A stretch of DNA of 64,000 nucleotides from Lantana camara (taxonomy: Eukaryota > Streptophyta > Magnoliopsida > Lamiales > Verbenaceae). The position numbers and the translations under genes were made by a program. The notes under the pieces were generated by a model. That model ran no database searches. It was given only the letters and a program-made list of their open reading frames with translations, and was not told where the DNA came from. Positions 42,126 through 52,091 of the stretch are shown in pieces. The stretch's first letter is position 1. Every line of letters begins with the position of its first letter. The stretch covers positions 32,384,001-32,448,000 of the forward strand of contig CM074857.1 in assembly GCA_037501455.1 (NCBI GenBank), written 5' to 3'.

Positions 42126-42325
42126 ATCCCGTTTTCGAGCGCAAGGCGTTATAAGAAACGGCCAAGGCCTACTAGGATTTGTTCTTGTAGAAGATCCCGT
42201 TTTCGAGCGCAAGGCGTTTTATGAAACGGCCAAGGTCTACTAGGATTTTCTTGTAGAAGATCCCGTTTTCGAGCGCAAGGCGTTTTATGAAACGGCCAAG
42301 GCCTACTAGGATTTTCTTCATAATC
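42126..42325 (+). repeat. Three tandem 66-68-bp repeats
   Basis: ATCCCGTTTTCGAGCGCAAG starts at 42126, 42194 and 42260; each unit ends with a CTACTAGGATTT segment. Amplified short repeats in this part of the element are typical of Tat/Retand elements. Confidence 0.95.
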
Positions 42326-42620
42326 TTCTTTCAACTCGCTTAATTGGTTGTGAGCGTAACCAGTCTATCCTTACGAGGGCGTCCCCTCATGCGGAGTAGA
42401 GTACTGGCAAGCGTAACCCATACGAGATAACAGCATACATATTGGAATGGGTTGCCAACCACGCTCGCGAAATCGAGTGCCGTGGGACTTATTCATTCAA
42501 GCAATCACAGAAACAGGAATACTAGAAAAAATAAAAAAGACTGTGTGATTACTTACTTGAGATTGGAATTACATAGCATCCGTTAAAGAGGCTTGTTACA
42601 TCAAGGTTTGCAAAGGGCTT

Positions 42621-45600
42621 TTAAACATAAAACCGCCGGAGGTTACATGCGTTCCAAGGACGAGGCAAGCGCTCACCTTGAAGTGTCTCCAGGGTGTAAG
42701 TGTTGTTAGCTCTGAGTTGTATGACCTTGAATGGGCCTTCCCAATTGGGGTTCAATTTCCCCACGTGCTTGGATACCTCCACTTTCTTCAAGACCAAGTC
42801 TCCTAACTGAAAAGTTCTTTCCTTTACGCGCTTGTTATACTGTTGGGCCACAGCGGCTTTATAATGATGGATCTTAGCCCATGCTTTGTCTCTCCTTTCA
42901 TCCAGCAAATCCAACTCCAAGCTCCTGTTGCCATCGTTGAGCTGAGGCTCGAAATAGCCGACACGAGCGGATTCACTTACTATTTCTGCTGGTATCATTG
43001 CTTCTGATCCATAAACGAGCGCGTAAGGAGTTTCTCCAGTGGCCGCCCGTGGGGTGGTGCGATAAGCCCAGAGCGCTCCTTGCAACTCCTCAACCCACTC
43101 ACTTTTCTTGCTCTCAATCATGGTTTTCAAATGTTGCAAGATAATCCTGTTGGTAACTTCCGCTTGCCCATTAGCTTGTGGGTGCCCTACAGAGGTAAAC
43201 CGCTGTTCGATCCCCAACTCTGAGCACCATTCTCTTGTGTCAGCTGCGATGAACTGAGATCCATTGTCAGAAATGAGCACCCTCGGTATGCCGTACCTGC
43301 AAATGATGTTCTTCCAAATGAAGTCCCTTACAACCTTGAAAGTAATTTTTGCCACCGCTTCGGCCTCGGCCCATTTGGTGAAGTAATCGACGGCTAAAAT
43401 GACAAACTTCTTTTGTCCCACAGCCATGGGCAAAGGGCCCACGATGTCTATTCCCCACTGGTCAAAAGGCCAGGAAACGTCTATTGGGATCATCTGTGCT
43501 GCTGGCAATTGAGGGAGATTTGAATGAAATTGGCACTTAGGGCACTTCCTCGAAAATTCAATGGCGTCTCGAAGAACTGTGGGCCAATAAAACCCACTTC
43601 TCAGGACCTTCTTTGCCAGAATACGCCCTCCAGAATGATTCCCACAGCTTCCACTGTGGATGAGTTCGAGCGTCTCCCTCGCTTGTGAGGGCCTCAGACA
43701 TCTCATTGGTGGTCCCTGAAACGATTTCTTGAATAACCTCCCCTCGGGATCCAATGCGAAACGAGGGGCCTTACTTCGGACCTTCCTAGCTTCCACCTTG
43801 TCCGCAGGGGGAAGTCCGTCTCTAAGGAAGATGACGATGTCGTCAAGCCAACAGGGCTCGTTTGGATCAATCATGGCGATCATCTTGGTGGTGATCCTTT
43901 CCTTGATCAATGGTTCCTCAGTTCTAAGGAACGTAACAGATCGCTCTGAAGTGCCCTCTAAAGCCGATGCAAACTTTGACAGTGCGTCCGCACGCTCGTT
44001 CTCTTCTCTTGGTACTTGAAGAAGATGAAATTCCTTGAACTTCCCAATGATTTCTCTGGCTTTATTTAAGTACTGCACCATGGTGGTTTCTCGAGCCTCG
44101 TAAGTCCCTTCAATCTGGCTCGCTATTAACTGTGAATCTACATAAGCAGTAATTCTGGAGGCTCCATTCTGAAAAGCAATATTCAATCCTTGCACGAGGG
44201 CTTCATATTCTGCTTCGTTATTAGTAACTTGGAAATCCAACTTGATTGCAAAGTCTAGCTCAATCCCATCGGGGTTTCTGAGGGCCACTCCTACTCCTCC
44301 CCCTTGAGAGGTTGAGGAACCATCGGTGTGTAGTACCCATAACCCCTCATTCTCCGCAACGTTGGGCTCGAAACCAAAGCGTTCAACCAACAAATCCGCC
44401 ACCACCTGAGCCTGTATCGCGGTTCTGGGCTCGAAGCATAGGTCAAACTGGCTCAATTCGATGGCCCACTTGATTAATCTACCGGATACGTCAGGTTTGG
44501 ACAACACTTGCTTCAAGGGTTGGTCAGTGAGAACCGTTATGGAGTGTGCTTGAAAGTAAGGCCTTAGCCTTCTTGAGGCGTTGACAAGAGCAAGCGCGAA
44601 CTTCTCAATCTCCAAGTACTTCTTCTCAGCTCCTTGCAATGTTTTGCTCAGATAATAGACAGGTAAGTGTTTCCGTTCCCGCACAGCGATCAGAACCGCG
44701 CTTGTAGCCTCGGAAGAAACAGAAAGATACATAAACAATTTCTCACCTTCGACGGGCTTAGCCAACAATGGCGCGCTCGATAGGTAAGCCTTCATATCTT
44801 GCAACGCTCTCTCGCACTCCTCTGTCCAAGCAAAGTTACGTGCGTTCCTCAAAATTTTGAAGAAGGGAAGGTTCCTGTCTGCCGACCGCGAAATGAATCT
44901 GTTCAGCGAGATGATCTTGCCTACTAGGACTTGCACTTCCCGCAGATTTCGAGGGGAAGGGATCTCCAAAATAGCCTTGATCTTCTCCGGATTGGCCTCA
45001 ATTCCCCTCTGACTGACCATGTACCCTAGGAACTTTCCTCCTTGTACTCCAAAGGTGCATTTTGAAGGGTTCAACTTCATCCCATAATGACGCAAGATCG
45101 AAAAGGTGCGCTCGAGATCTTCCAAGTGGGAATCCTGGCGCTCGCTTTTGACAATCATATCATCCACATAAACCTCCATGGATTTTCCAATCTCGCTCTC
45201 AAACATCTTGTTGACGAGCTGCTGATACGTAGCTCCCGCATTCTTGAGTCCGAAAGGCATGACTAAGAAGCAATATACTCCCAGATGTACAACAAACGAA
45301 GTCTTGGGGCGGTCTTCAGGGGCCATGAAGATCTGATAATATCCCTGGAAAGCGTCCATCATGCTCATGAGCTCGCATCCAGCGGTCGAGTCCACCAGTT
45401 GGTCAATCCGGGGCAGTGGGTACGGATCTTTAGGGCAGGCCTTATTGAGATCAGTGAAATCGTTGCACATGCGCCATTTGTTCGCGCTCTTGGGTACCAA
45501 AACGACATTACACAACCACTCCGGGTACAAGATGGGCTCGATATACTGGGCCTCCAGGAGTTTATTAACCTCCTCCTCAATGGCTCTTTTTCGAAAACCA

Positions 45601-48600
45601 TGTACATCCCGCTTTTTCTGCTTAACAGGTTTGAATGAGGGATCCACATTAAGCCTGTGGACGATGACGCTCGGGTCAATCCCTGTGAGGTCGGAGGCTT
45701 TCCACGCGAACACATCCCTGTTTTTCCTTAGGAAATCAATCATCATGATCTGGGAGGGCCCTGAGAGGTTAGACCCTATCTGAGTAGTCTTATCCTTGTT
45801 TCCGGGCTCCAGCTCAATGGTAAGGAACTTCTCCGAGGGTTCGATCCTTATCTCAGGGCGAGGAAGTTCGAGCGCCCTTTTCTTTCCCGTCAAACGGTCA
45901 GTGGATGCTGGCTCATCTTCTCTCGGCTCGTCTCCTTCTGAGGACGATCCCCCAACAGTTCCTGGCGGTGCACTTTCGAGGGAATTCTCCCCGTCGTTTC
46001 CCCTCTTCTTTTTGTTCTTCTTCTTATTCAACTTCGCCCTCTTCCGTGCGGGGCTGTCCTCATCCAGGTTGGGGAAATCCACTGATTTTTTGGTGGAACT
46101 TATCTGGAAGGTTTTTTCCGCTCGTGGCTTTCTGAGGGACAGCATGTAACATTCCCAAGCCTCCTGCACGTTGCACAGTACTTCTCCCACACCCTCGGGG
46201 GTGGGGAATTTAATCTTCTGGTGGTAGGTGGAGATGATAGCTTTAAAGTCCACGAGGGCCGGGCGCCCAATAATGATGTTATACGGAATGTCTATCTCCA
46301 CCACCGCATATGTTACCAAGAGTGTTTTGCGCTGAGGGGCTCGGCCGAATGAAGTAGCCAAACGAATCTGCCCTCGTGGGACAACCTCCGAGCCTCCAAA
46401 GCCAATGAGGGCCGTTTTGAGAGGCTCGAGCGTAAGGTCAGCTTTCATCTTTAAAAACGTAGAATAAGGCAAAACATTGACAGAGCTTCCACTATCCACC
46501 AACACCCTTTTTACAACATGATTATGCACATCTACACTAACCACCATGGGGCAATCAGAGGTTATACCCTCCCCACGGGGTGTTACAATGTGTTCCAAAT
46601 CCCCATCGTCAAAGCCTATTATATCACTCTCTTTTGACCGTTGAGCGCTTGGACCCTGGATGGCATAGATAGGTTTGGGCATTGCTGGGCGCTGGTTGTA
46701 GCTGCGGACATACCTCCGTCGGGAGGCGTTTGAATCCCCTCCTGATGAGCCTCCTGCAATCATGTTTATAACTGCGAAGGGCTCGTTTTCTTGTACAGGG
46801 GCTTTCCATTTATTGCCCCGGTGGCTGCTGGTTTCGGGGGGTCCCCTACCCCTTGGGCTTTTTGAACGGGAAGGACTCCTTCTTCTCCTCCCGGAGCGCT
46901 CGTTGCATTGTTCGTCGTAGCGCTCAAGTACCCGGACAAACTCCTTCAGGTGGCCCCCTCCGACGAGCCTCTGAATTTCAGCTTCCAACTGTCGGCACTC
47001 ATCCGTGTCGTGCCCTCTCTGCTTATGGAATGCGCAGTACTTGTTGGAGCGCCTGAGTGAGTCAGTTTCTCTCATTTTGATGGGCCTTTTGAAGAGTTTC
47101 TTATCCGAGAGATTATAGACTTCTGAATTGGGCCTATTGAGCGGAATGCGCTCGAATCGACGAGGGGGTGGTGGCGACCTCCTGCGCTCTTGAGGGCGCT
47201 CCTTCTTGACAGCCACATCCCGTCCCCGCTCGTGATGAGGTCGCTCGTTTCTGGCCGGGCTGTGATGCCGGGGACCATTCGTCCCATACATATCTTCGAG
47301 CGCGAAGAACGGCTCGGCTATTTCCCTTAGGCCCATGAGGGTCCCGGGCCTTCTTTCCACGATGGCATCAGCAAATTTTTTTCTCACATATTGTTTGTGA
47401 TCCACAGCCTGAAAGAGCACTGGGATCAAGAAATCCATCGAGGGTCTTTCCACTTGTAGGATCTCCTTGTTGAAACGAGCGAAAAACGAGCGCAGAGATT
47501 CGCTCTTGCCCTGCACCACGTTGTATAAGGCAGTGGGTGCGGTGACCGGCGCTTTCAAGGAATTGAAGTGGTTGAGGAAAGCATTGGCCAGTTCTTCATA
47601 GGAGTGGATCGAGCGCGGCGGCAGTCGCTTGTACCACTCTTGAGCCATCCCTACTAAGGAAGTGACAAACACCTTTGCCCAGTAATTGCTGGAATGCTCG
47701 TAGAGGTGCATAAGATGCACAAAGTGATCCAAGTGTTCAGCTGGATCAGTTGTCCCGTCGTAACGGTTGATGGAGGTGGGGACTTTGGCCATGCCTGCTT
47801 GGGCCATCAGAACTTCTTCTACGAGGGGTGAGCCCCTCGCCAGAGGGTGGTATTCATACGTGCCGAAGTTCTCCCCCGGTTCCTTGCGGCGGGGGACCTT
47901 TGGTAGAGGGTCCCTGGTATGGGTGCTTCTGGCGTCAACCCGTTCATCCCGACTAGGGGAGATCTGAGTTGAACGCCCTCGTGAGAGCTGTCCCACCATA
48001 TCCTTTAGACCCTGCAGCTGGTCTTGCACAGCCGCGAGGATGTCAGGATTTACGTCCCCTTGTTTGTTTCCTTGCCTGGGGGCCCGTGAGCCCCTCCTGG
48101 AGACATGAGAGTCCCCTTCATTCTCGTTCACTCGCTCCGTGGGCTCTTTATTCCTGCCCATGGAGGGACGCTCGTTGCCTTCTTGCTGGGGCACTTCTCT
48201 GGCTGGTGGTGGTGGTGGTTGTGCCCTCAGGACAGCCTGGGCTTCTCTGAGGGGGAAGTTTTGCTGTCCGCCCAATGGGGCGGCAATCTGAGTGGCCTGC
48301 CCAGAGGGGAAGTACATGGAGTGAAACCTCTCCCATGCCCCCTGGGCCGCCTGAACCTCACATTGGGCATAGAGAGCCCTTAACTGTTGCGTGGTAAGTG
48401 GAGGTAACTCCACTCCTTCAATCTCCCTGGGGATGACCACTGGGAGCTGGATCTGACCGGCCTGATATGGCGGGACCGGCGGCATCATGACTGACGGAGT
48501 AAGGGCGTATCCTGGTGGGGGCACCATGTAACCCTGTAATCCAAGATTCATCTGGGGATGAACCCAGGGGTTTTGCGCAAGCTGCGGAGGAGCAGAGAAA

Positions 48601-48818
48601 GAGGTTCCTCCAGCGGTGGTGGGAATCTGCGGCACCGGCGGTGCGGGTGGCGGTACAGAAGATTCTACTTGTGGAGTCACTCCTGCGGCGGGAGGTGCTC
48701 CACCAGTGGCGGCGGATGGAGGCGGAGCTCCACCAGTAGCGGCGACGGGAATAATGGTATTTGCCTCCTGGGAGGCATTATCCCCTCCTCCCACAGCTCC
48801 AGATCTCGTCGCAACCAT
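42621..48818 (-). CDS. gag-pol: gag-pol polyprotein of Tat-type gypsy element, uninterrupted
   Basis: I take the ATG at 48818, just after the primer site; the frame is also open upstream into the LTR. The product is 2065 residues. In order: Pro/Ala-rich N-terminus, Gag domain about 355-450, zinc-knuckle-like C595...C608, aspartic protease D-S-G at 775-777, RT with Y-V-D-D at 1217-1220, first RNase H 1355-1475 with its catalytic Asp region changed (L-S-V-S-S), archaeal-type RNase H 1494-1617 (D1499, E1537, D1561, D1611), integrase zinc finger H1721/H1728/C1759/C1762, and integrase core D1791, D1851, E1887. No chromodomain is seen. It assembles particles, copies RNA and integrates cDNA in the nucleus. 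All catalytic residues are present, so autonomy is plausible. Confidence 0.97.
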   Translation of the reverse strand: MVATRSGAVGGGDNASQEANTIIPVAATGGAPPPSAATGGAPPAAGVTPQVESSVPPPAPPVPQIPTTAGGTSFSAPPQLAQNPWVHPQMNLGLQGYMVPPPGYALTPSVMMPPVPPYQAGQIQLPVVIPREIEGVELPPLTTQQLRALYAQCEVQAAQGAWERFHSMYFPSGQATQIAAPLGGQQNFPLREAQAVLRAQPPPPPAREVPQQEGNERPSMGRNKEPTERVNENEGDSHVSRRGSRAPRQGNKQGDVNPDILAAVQDQLQGLKDMVGQLSRGRSTQISPSRDERVDARSTHTRDPLPKVPRRKEPGENFGTYEYHPLARGSPLVEEVLMAQAGMAKVPTSINRYDGTTDPAEHLDHFVHLMHLYEHSSNYWAKVFVTSLVGMAQEWYKRLPPRSIHSYEELANAFLNHFNSLKAPVTAPTALYNVVQGKSESLRSFFARFNKEILQVERPSMDFLIPVLFQAVDHKQYVRKKFADAIVERRPGTLMGLREIAEPFFALEDMYGTNGPRHHSPARNERPHHERGRDVAVKKERPQERRRSPPPPRRFERIPLNRPNSEVYNLSDKKLFKRPIKMRETDSLRRSNKYCAFHKQRGHDTDECRQLEAEIQRLVGGGHLKEFVRVLERYDEQCNERSGRRRRSPSRSKSPRGRGPPETSSHRGNKWKAPVQENEPFAVINMIAGGSSGGDSNASRRRYVRSYNQRPAMPKPIYAIQGPSAQRSKESDIIGFDDGDLEHIVTPRGEGITSDCPMVVSVDVHNHVVKRVLVDSGSSVNVLPYSTFLKMKADLTLEPLKTALIGFGGSEVVPRGQIRLATSFGRAPQRKTLLVTYAVVEIDIPYNIIIGRPALVDFKAIISTYHQKIKFPTPEGVGEVLCNVQEAWECYMLSLRKPRAEKTFQISSTKKSVDFPNLDEDSPARKRAKLNKKKNKKKRGNDGENSLESAPPGTVGGSSSEGDEPREDEPASTDRLTGKKRALELPRPEIRIEPSEKFLTIELEPGNKDKTTQIGSNLSGPSQIMMIDFLRKNRDVFAWKASDLTGIDPSVIVHRLNVDPSFKPVKQKKRDVHGFRKRAIEEEVNKLLEAQYIEPILYPEWLCNVVLVPKSANKWRMCNDFTDLNKACPKDPYPLPRIDQLVDSTAGCELMSMMDAFQGYYQIFMAPEDRPKTSFVVHLGVYCFLVMPFGLKNAGATYQQLVNKMFESEIGKSMEVYVDDMIVKSERQDSHLEDLERTFSILRHYGMKLNPSKCTFGVQGGKFLGYMVSQRGIEANPEKIKAILEIPSPRNLREVQVLVGKIISLNRFISRSADRNLPFFKILRNARNFAWTEECERALQDMKAYLSSAPLLAKPVEGEKLFMYLSVSSEATSAVLIAVRERKHLPVYYLSKTLQGAEKKYLEIEKFALALVNASRRLRPYFQAHSITVLTDQPLKQVLSKPDVSGRLIKWAIELSQFDLCFEPRTAIQAQVVADLLVERFGFEPNVAENEGLWVLHTDGSSTSQGGGVGVALRNPDGIELDFAIKLDFQVTNNEAEYEALVQGLNIAFQNGASRITAYVDSQLIASQIEGTYEARETTMVQYLNKAREIIGKFKEFHLLQVPREENERADALSKFASALEGTSERSVTFLRTEEPLIKERITTKMIAMIDPNEPCWLDDIVIFLRDGLPPADKVEARKVRSKAPRFALDPEGRLFKKSFQGPPMRCLRPSQARETLELIHSGSCGNHSGGRILAKKVLRSGFYWPTVLRDAIEFSRKCPKCQFHSNLPQLPAAQMIPIDVSWPFDQWGIDIVGPLPMAVGQKKFVILAVDYFTKWAEAEAVAKITFKVVRDFIWKNIICRYGIPRVLISDNGSQFIAADTREWCSELGIEQRFTSVGHPQANGQAEVTNRIILQHLKTMIESKKSEWVEELQGALWAYRTTPRAATGETPYALVYGSEAMIPAEIVSESARVGYFEPQLNDGNRSLELDLLDERRDKAWAKIHHYKAAVAQQYNKRVKERTFQLGDLVLKKVEVSKHVGKLNPNWEGPFKVIQLRANNTYTLETLQGERLPRPWNACNLRRFYV

Positions 48819-48887
48819 GACTGTTGAAGGTAAGGGTATGCTCGCTTTTCTACCAACAAAAAGAAAGGAAGAAGATGGAGGATTGGT

Positions 48888-48905
48888 TTCCCACAGACGG
48901 CGCCA
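48888..48905 (-). other. tRNA primer binding site of the gypsy element
   Basis: On the minus strand TGGCGCCGTCTGTGG begins four bases inside the 5' LTR boundary. The leading TGGCGCC would pair with a tRNA ending GGCGCCA. Confidence 0.75.
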
Positions 48906-48909
48906 AAAA

Positions 48910-49711
48910 TGATGGGTTCTGGAATGTATGGGTCCGAATCCGATCACTTTATGATTTGTAACAGTGGAGGAAACCAACGGAACTTCGCCGGAAAAGAGGA
49001 GGCGGGTTCTACCTGTTGGGACAAGCACAACAAAAGTCAGAAGGCCAAGCTGGGGGGACTGGGGGTGATACCCAGTTTGGCTCTCCGACGCTCAAGTCAG
49101 TACAGTGTATGTAAGTTCAGTCACAGTTGCAGCGGTGAAGAAAGCTTACCAAGGTAGAAGATGAGTTTGGCTATTTATAGTTGAGGGTCAAGGGCCCTTT
49201 GGTCATTTGCCTCAAGTGGTCCTGGCCGAATGTTGCCCTAACACGTGGCGCCATGAGAGAGAAACCTAGGAGGAATCTTCTGCAAAAGCGGCTAAAAGTT
49301 GGTGCGGGTAACAGTGGCAGGTGCGCGGGCATGTACGATGTGTCAGAGAGCCATTTGGGTGGTTGGTAACGAGGGCTTATGGGCGCGCTCGTGACAACCT
49401 GGGGTATTGGAGGCCAAGATATCCGCTGAGGGGGATGAAGGCTCCAGTTCAAGTGACGAGCCAAAGGGGAAGCCACTCTGAGGGAGTGTGACGCTCGAAG
49501 AGGGCTCCCATGGCACGTGGGCGTACCAACCATTTAGTTTGCAGGACGCTCGTAGGAGTGACAGCGCTCGTTGGGCTTAACTCCTGAAGAAGGAGGGTGC
49601 TCGTTGGGTTTATCGCTCGTGTATTGATGGCGAAGCCTTGGGGAGACCGACGTCATCATCTTGGTGATGCCACGTGTCCTAACGTGGGACGATCGTATTT
49701 TGACCCCATCA
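48910..49711 (-). repeat. 5' LTR (relative to gag-pol)
   Basis: 802 bp, nearly identical to 37119-37920. Its outer edge abuts the TTATA duplication at 49712-49716. The minus-strand TATAAATA lies at about 49172-49179. Confidence 0.95.
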
Positions 49712-49716
49712 TTATA

Positions 49717-50142
49717 TATATACATGTATATACATACATATTATATTTTGTACTATATTTTAAAATATAAACACGTATATATGCATTATATATAATATAT
49801 ATACGTGTATTTTATATGATATATAATATACGTATTATAATAATGTGTATATATTTTATAATATATTTACACACACGTATGTATATATTTTATAATATAT
49901 GTATTACAATAATATATGTATATTTTACAATACACACACACATACATTTATGTATATATTTTATTATATATAATATATATTATATATTATATATAATATA
50001 TAACAAAATATATATTATTAATATAAGTGTACATAATATATAATATATAATACGCATATATATTAAAATACATATAACAAAATGCATATTATAGTGTATA
50101 AATGTGTTACATATTATATAAAATATAATACATATATTATAT
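49717..50142. repeat. AT-rich interior of the MULE, right part
   Basis: Low-complexity AT sequence with ATATAT and ACGTGTAT phrases that continues 36157-37118. Not coding; short ORFs here are accidental. Confidence 0.8.
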
Positions 50143-50366
50143 ATAATAAATATATAATATATGAAATTAATGGATATGGCAAAAAAAAAAAAAAGGTGGA
50201 TGAACAGTAATTTGACGGATGAACAGTGATTTCCGTCAAATAATTGACGGAAGTCCTAAAAGTGATAAAAAAAAATTAGTATGGGACCAAAAAAACCAGA
50301 TCTGGAAAACATGGGACCAAAAGTGATAATGGCCTATTACCATGGGACCAAAAATGCAATTTGCTC
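50143..50366 (-). repeat. Right terminal inverted repeat of the AT-rich MULE
   Basis: Reverse complement of 35926-36156 with scattered substitutions and poly-A length change; followed by the TTTCTTTTA duplication. Confidence 0.9.
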
Positions 50367-50375
50367 TTTCTTTTA

Positions 50376-50865
50376 AAAAAAAGAAGAAGGAGAAGAAGCA
50401 CCATTACTCGATTTTTAGTTTAATATTTTTGTTTATTTTGATTTATGTATATATACATGATATAAATTTTTCTTTTTTTTTTTATATTTGTAATGTATAT
50501 AATTTAATTTTCTTATTTTTATTTAATACTTAGTTTTTCTCTCTTTATATATATTTATACACACGGATAATAAAAGACTCTAACTAAATACAATAATAAA
50601 GTCTATACTAAACACTATTTTGTTTTGGCTATAGGATTAATATAACCTCTTACATTAATCTTATTTATTTCATTACTTGTAACCTTCATTTTCTTATTTA
50701 TTTCATTTGGAACCGTGCACTTAATTAATCCATCCATTCAATTCTCCAAAACCTTCACTTCATTTATGATGGTCAAGTTTAATAACCTCATTCAACATGT
50801 TTTTCCTCTACCTTTGATCTTACTATGCTCTTCTTTTTTCTCTTGTTCTATTTCTGAAATTATGA
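50376..50865. other. AT-rich flank, no gene
   Basis: Nothing coding. Around 50820-50860 it resembles 33109-33150, the sequence at the breakpoint of ARO-like copy 4. Confidence 0.5.
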
Positions 50866-51075
50866 CATTTCTCAAACCACACACGTTCGTTTTCTTGGTT
50901 TATGTATCGAAAGAGATGACTTTCTGCTGATTTCTTCCCGATTGTTGATGCTTTTTGTAATACTGATTACCATACTCTGTGAATCATAAGTGGATTGCGC
51001 TTTGATCCATTATAATGAATTGAATTGCGCAGGACTTGTTTATGCTGCATGATTCTGCTGCTGAATTTTGTTGGA
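50866..51075 (+). repeat. Copy of the MFL1 downstream region
   Basis: Matches 26700-26940 in order (TTTTCTTGGTTTATGTAT, GTAATACTGATTACCATACT, GATTCTGCTGCTGAATTTTG) with a deletion. It shows that the MFL1-ARO interval was duplicated here although no MFL1 coding part remains upstream. Confidence 0.8.
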
Positions 51076-51557
51076 TAACTGAAGATTGGAATTATTTCTT
51101 TAATGGCGAACGAAGGGTTATTTTAGTGATATTGATTGAAAATATGTGAATTTCATATTCATACCATCGTCAAATTATTTACTTACAACTTTCATATAGC
51201 ATATTTATCTATCTTTAGAACTTTTATATTTATCTATTTATTGCTTTGAGAAAATGAATCCGTTAAAAGGAAAGAAATATATAATATCCAAATCAAAATA
51301 GATGGCCTTTTAAGGATAGGTGAGCATTCTAATTAATTTTCTTTCCGACCAATCCTAATCTGTACAGAACTCGATTAAATTAATATAATAATAAAAATAA
51401 TAGTTAACACTCATCGTGTTATTTGTGTATATTTAGAAAAAAAAATCATTCAAATACAAAATATAATAAATGATAGGGTTAATTTGTTGGATTTGGATGC
51501 ATTATGAAGTACAACTTTCCTTTTTGCACTATGAATTTACTTTTTTTCTTTTTTCCG
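51076..51557. other. Duplicated non-coding segment
   Basis: 51080-51260 matches 55070-55270 (GATATTGATTGAAAATATGTG and following). No gene. Confidence 0.6.
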
Positions 51558-52091
51558 TTAATTAGGTTTTCTTATTCAAAGTATTGCCTTTTTGGCACTT
51601 TGCTACTTCAATTTTTTAATGTTACCGATTGTTAGCTAAAGTATAATCAATATTGCAGTTTAGTACCTAAAGTATTTCTTCGGCATTTTAATACTTTTCT
51701 TAAGAACAAAAGATAGTTTAACAATACTTTTCCTCCAAAAAATAAGTTTACAGAGATAAAATTAGGACAGATGTAAATTAAGATCAAATCCTACGATTAA
51801 AAAACTTTTTTTCTTTTAGGTAATAAAGGTAATTTAACAGTATTTTTCACCCAAACAATAAGTTTATAGAGATAAAATTAGGACATGTGTAAATTAAGAT
51901 CAAATCCTACGATTAAAAGATCCATTTTTTTTGTTGGAATGTACTCATGATTGTTACTAAAATGGCCGAAAAATTATTTCGGGTATTAAATTGCAATACT
52001 TGTCATACTTTAGGTAGCAATCGGTAACATTAAAAAGTTGAGGTAGCAAAGTGCAAAAAGTACGATACTTTGGATTGAAAAATGTAATTAA
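51558..52091. mobile_element. Small non-autonomous TIR element
   Basis: About 130-base inverted arms at 51558-51690 and 51961-52091 (both with GCACTTTGCTAC, AATGTTACCGATTG and TACCTAAAGTAT). Inside, a block of about 60 bases starting near 51743 is repeated at 51859. Flanks are T-rich and no definite target duplication can be read. It is non-coding. Confidence 0.65.

Larger units (their letters stand above)
41376..42620. other. Intergenic zone between convergent antisense ORF and gag-pol
   Basis: This holds the 3' untranslated ends of both genes and two tandem arrays (annotated separately). AATAATAT-rich sequence at 41480-41500 may serve polyadenylation of the antisense gene. No other ORF. 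Confidence 0.7.
37119..49711 (-). mobile_element. Complete Ty3/gypsy LTR retrotransposon, Tat-type, with antisense ORF
   Basis: Flanked by identical TTATA 5-bp duplications at 37114-37118 and 49712-49716. It has two 802-bp LTRs starting TG and ending CA, a primer site, a polypurine tract and an uninterrupted gag-pol on the minus strand. The dual RNase H, with a degenerate first domain and an intact archaeal-type second one, indicates the Tat lineage (Retand/Ogre relatives). An intron-containing antisense ORF lies between pol and the 3' LTR. The 12.6-kb element is inserted in the AT-rich MULE. Confidence 0.95.
35926..50366. mobile_element. Non-autonomous AT-rich MULE with 9-bp target duplication, hosting a nested gypsy element
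   Basis: The terminal inverted repeats begin GAGCAAATTGCATTTTTGG at 35926 and end with the complement at 50366. The 9 bases outside each end are identical: TTTCTTTTA at 35917-35925 and 50367-50375, the Mutator hallmark. Without the nested retrotransposon the element is about 1.84 kb. The interior is almost pure AT with ATATAT and ACGTGTAT repeats and no gene, so transposase must have come from elsewhere. Confidence 0.9.

Noticed and set aside
48515..49157. Plus-strand ORFs opposite to the Gag N-terminus and in the LTRs
   Set aside because: Antisense shadows of gag and of the LTR; identical ORFs appear in both LTRs.
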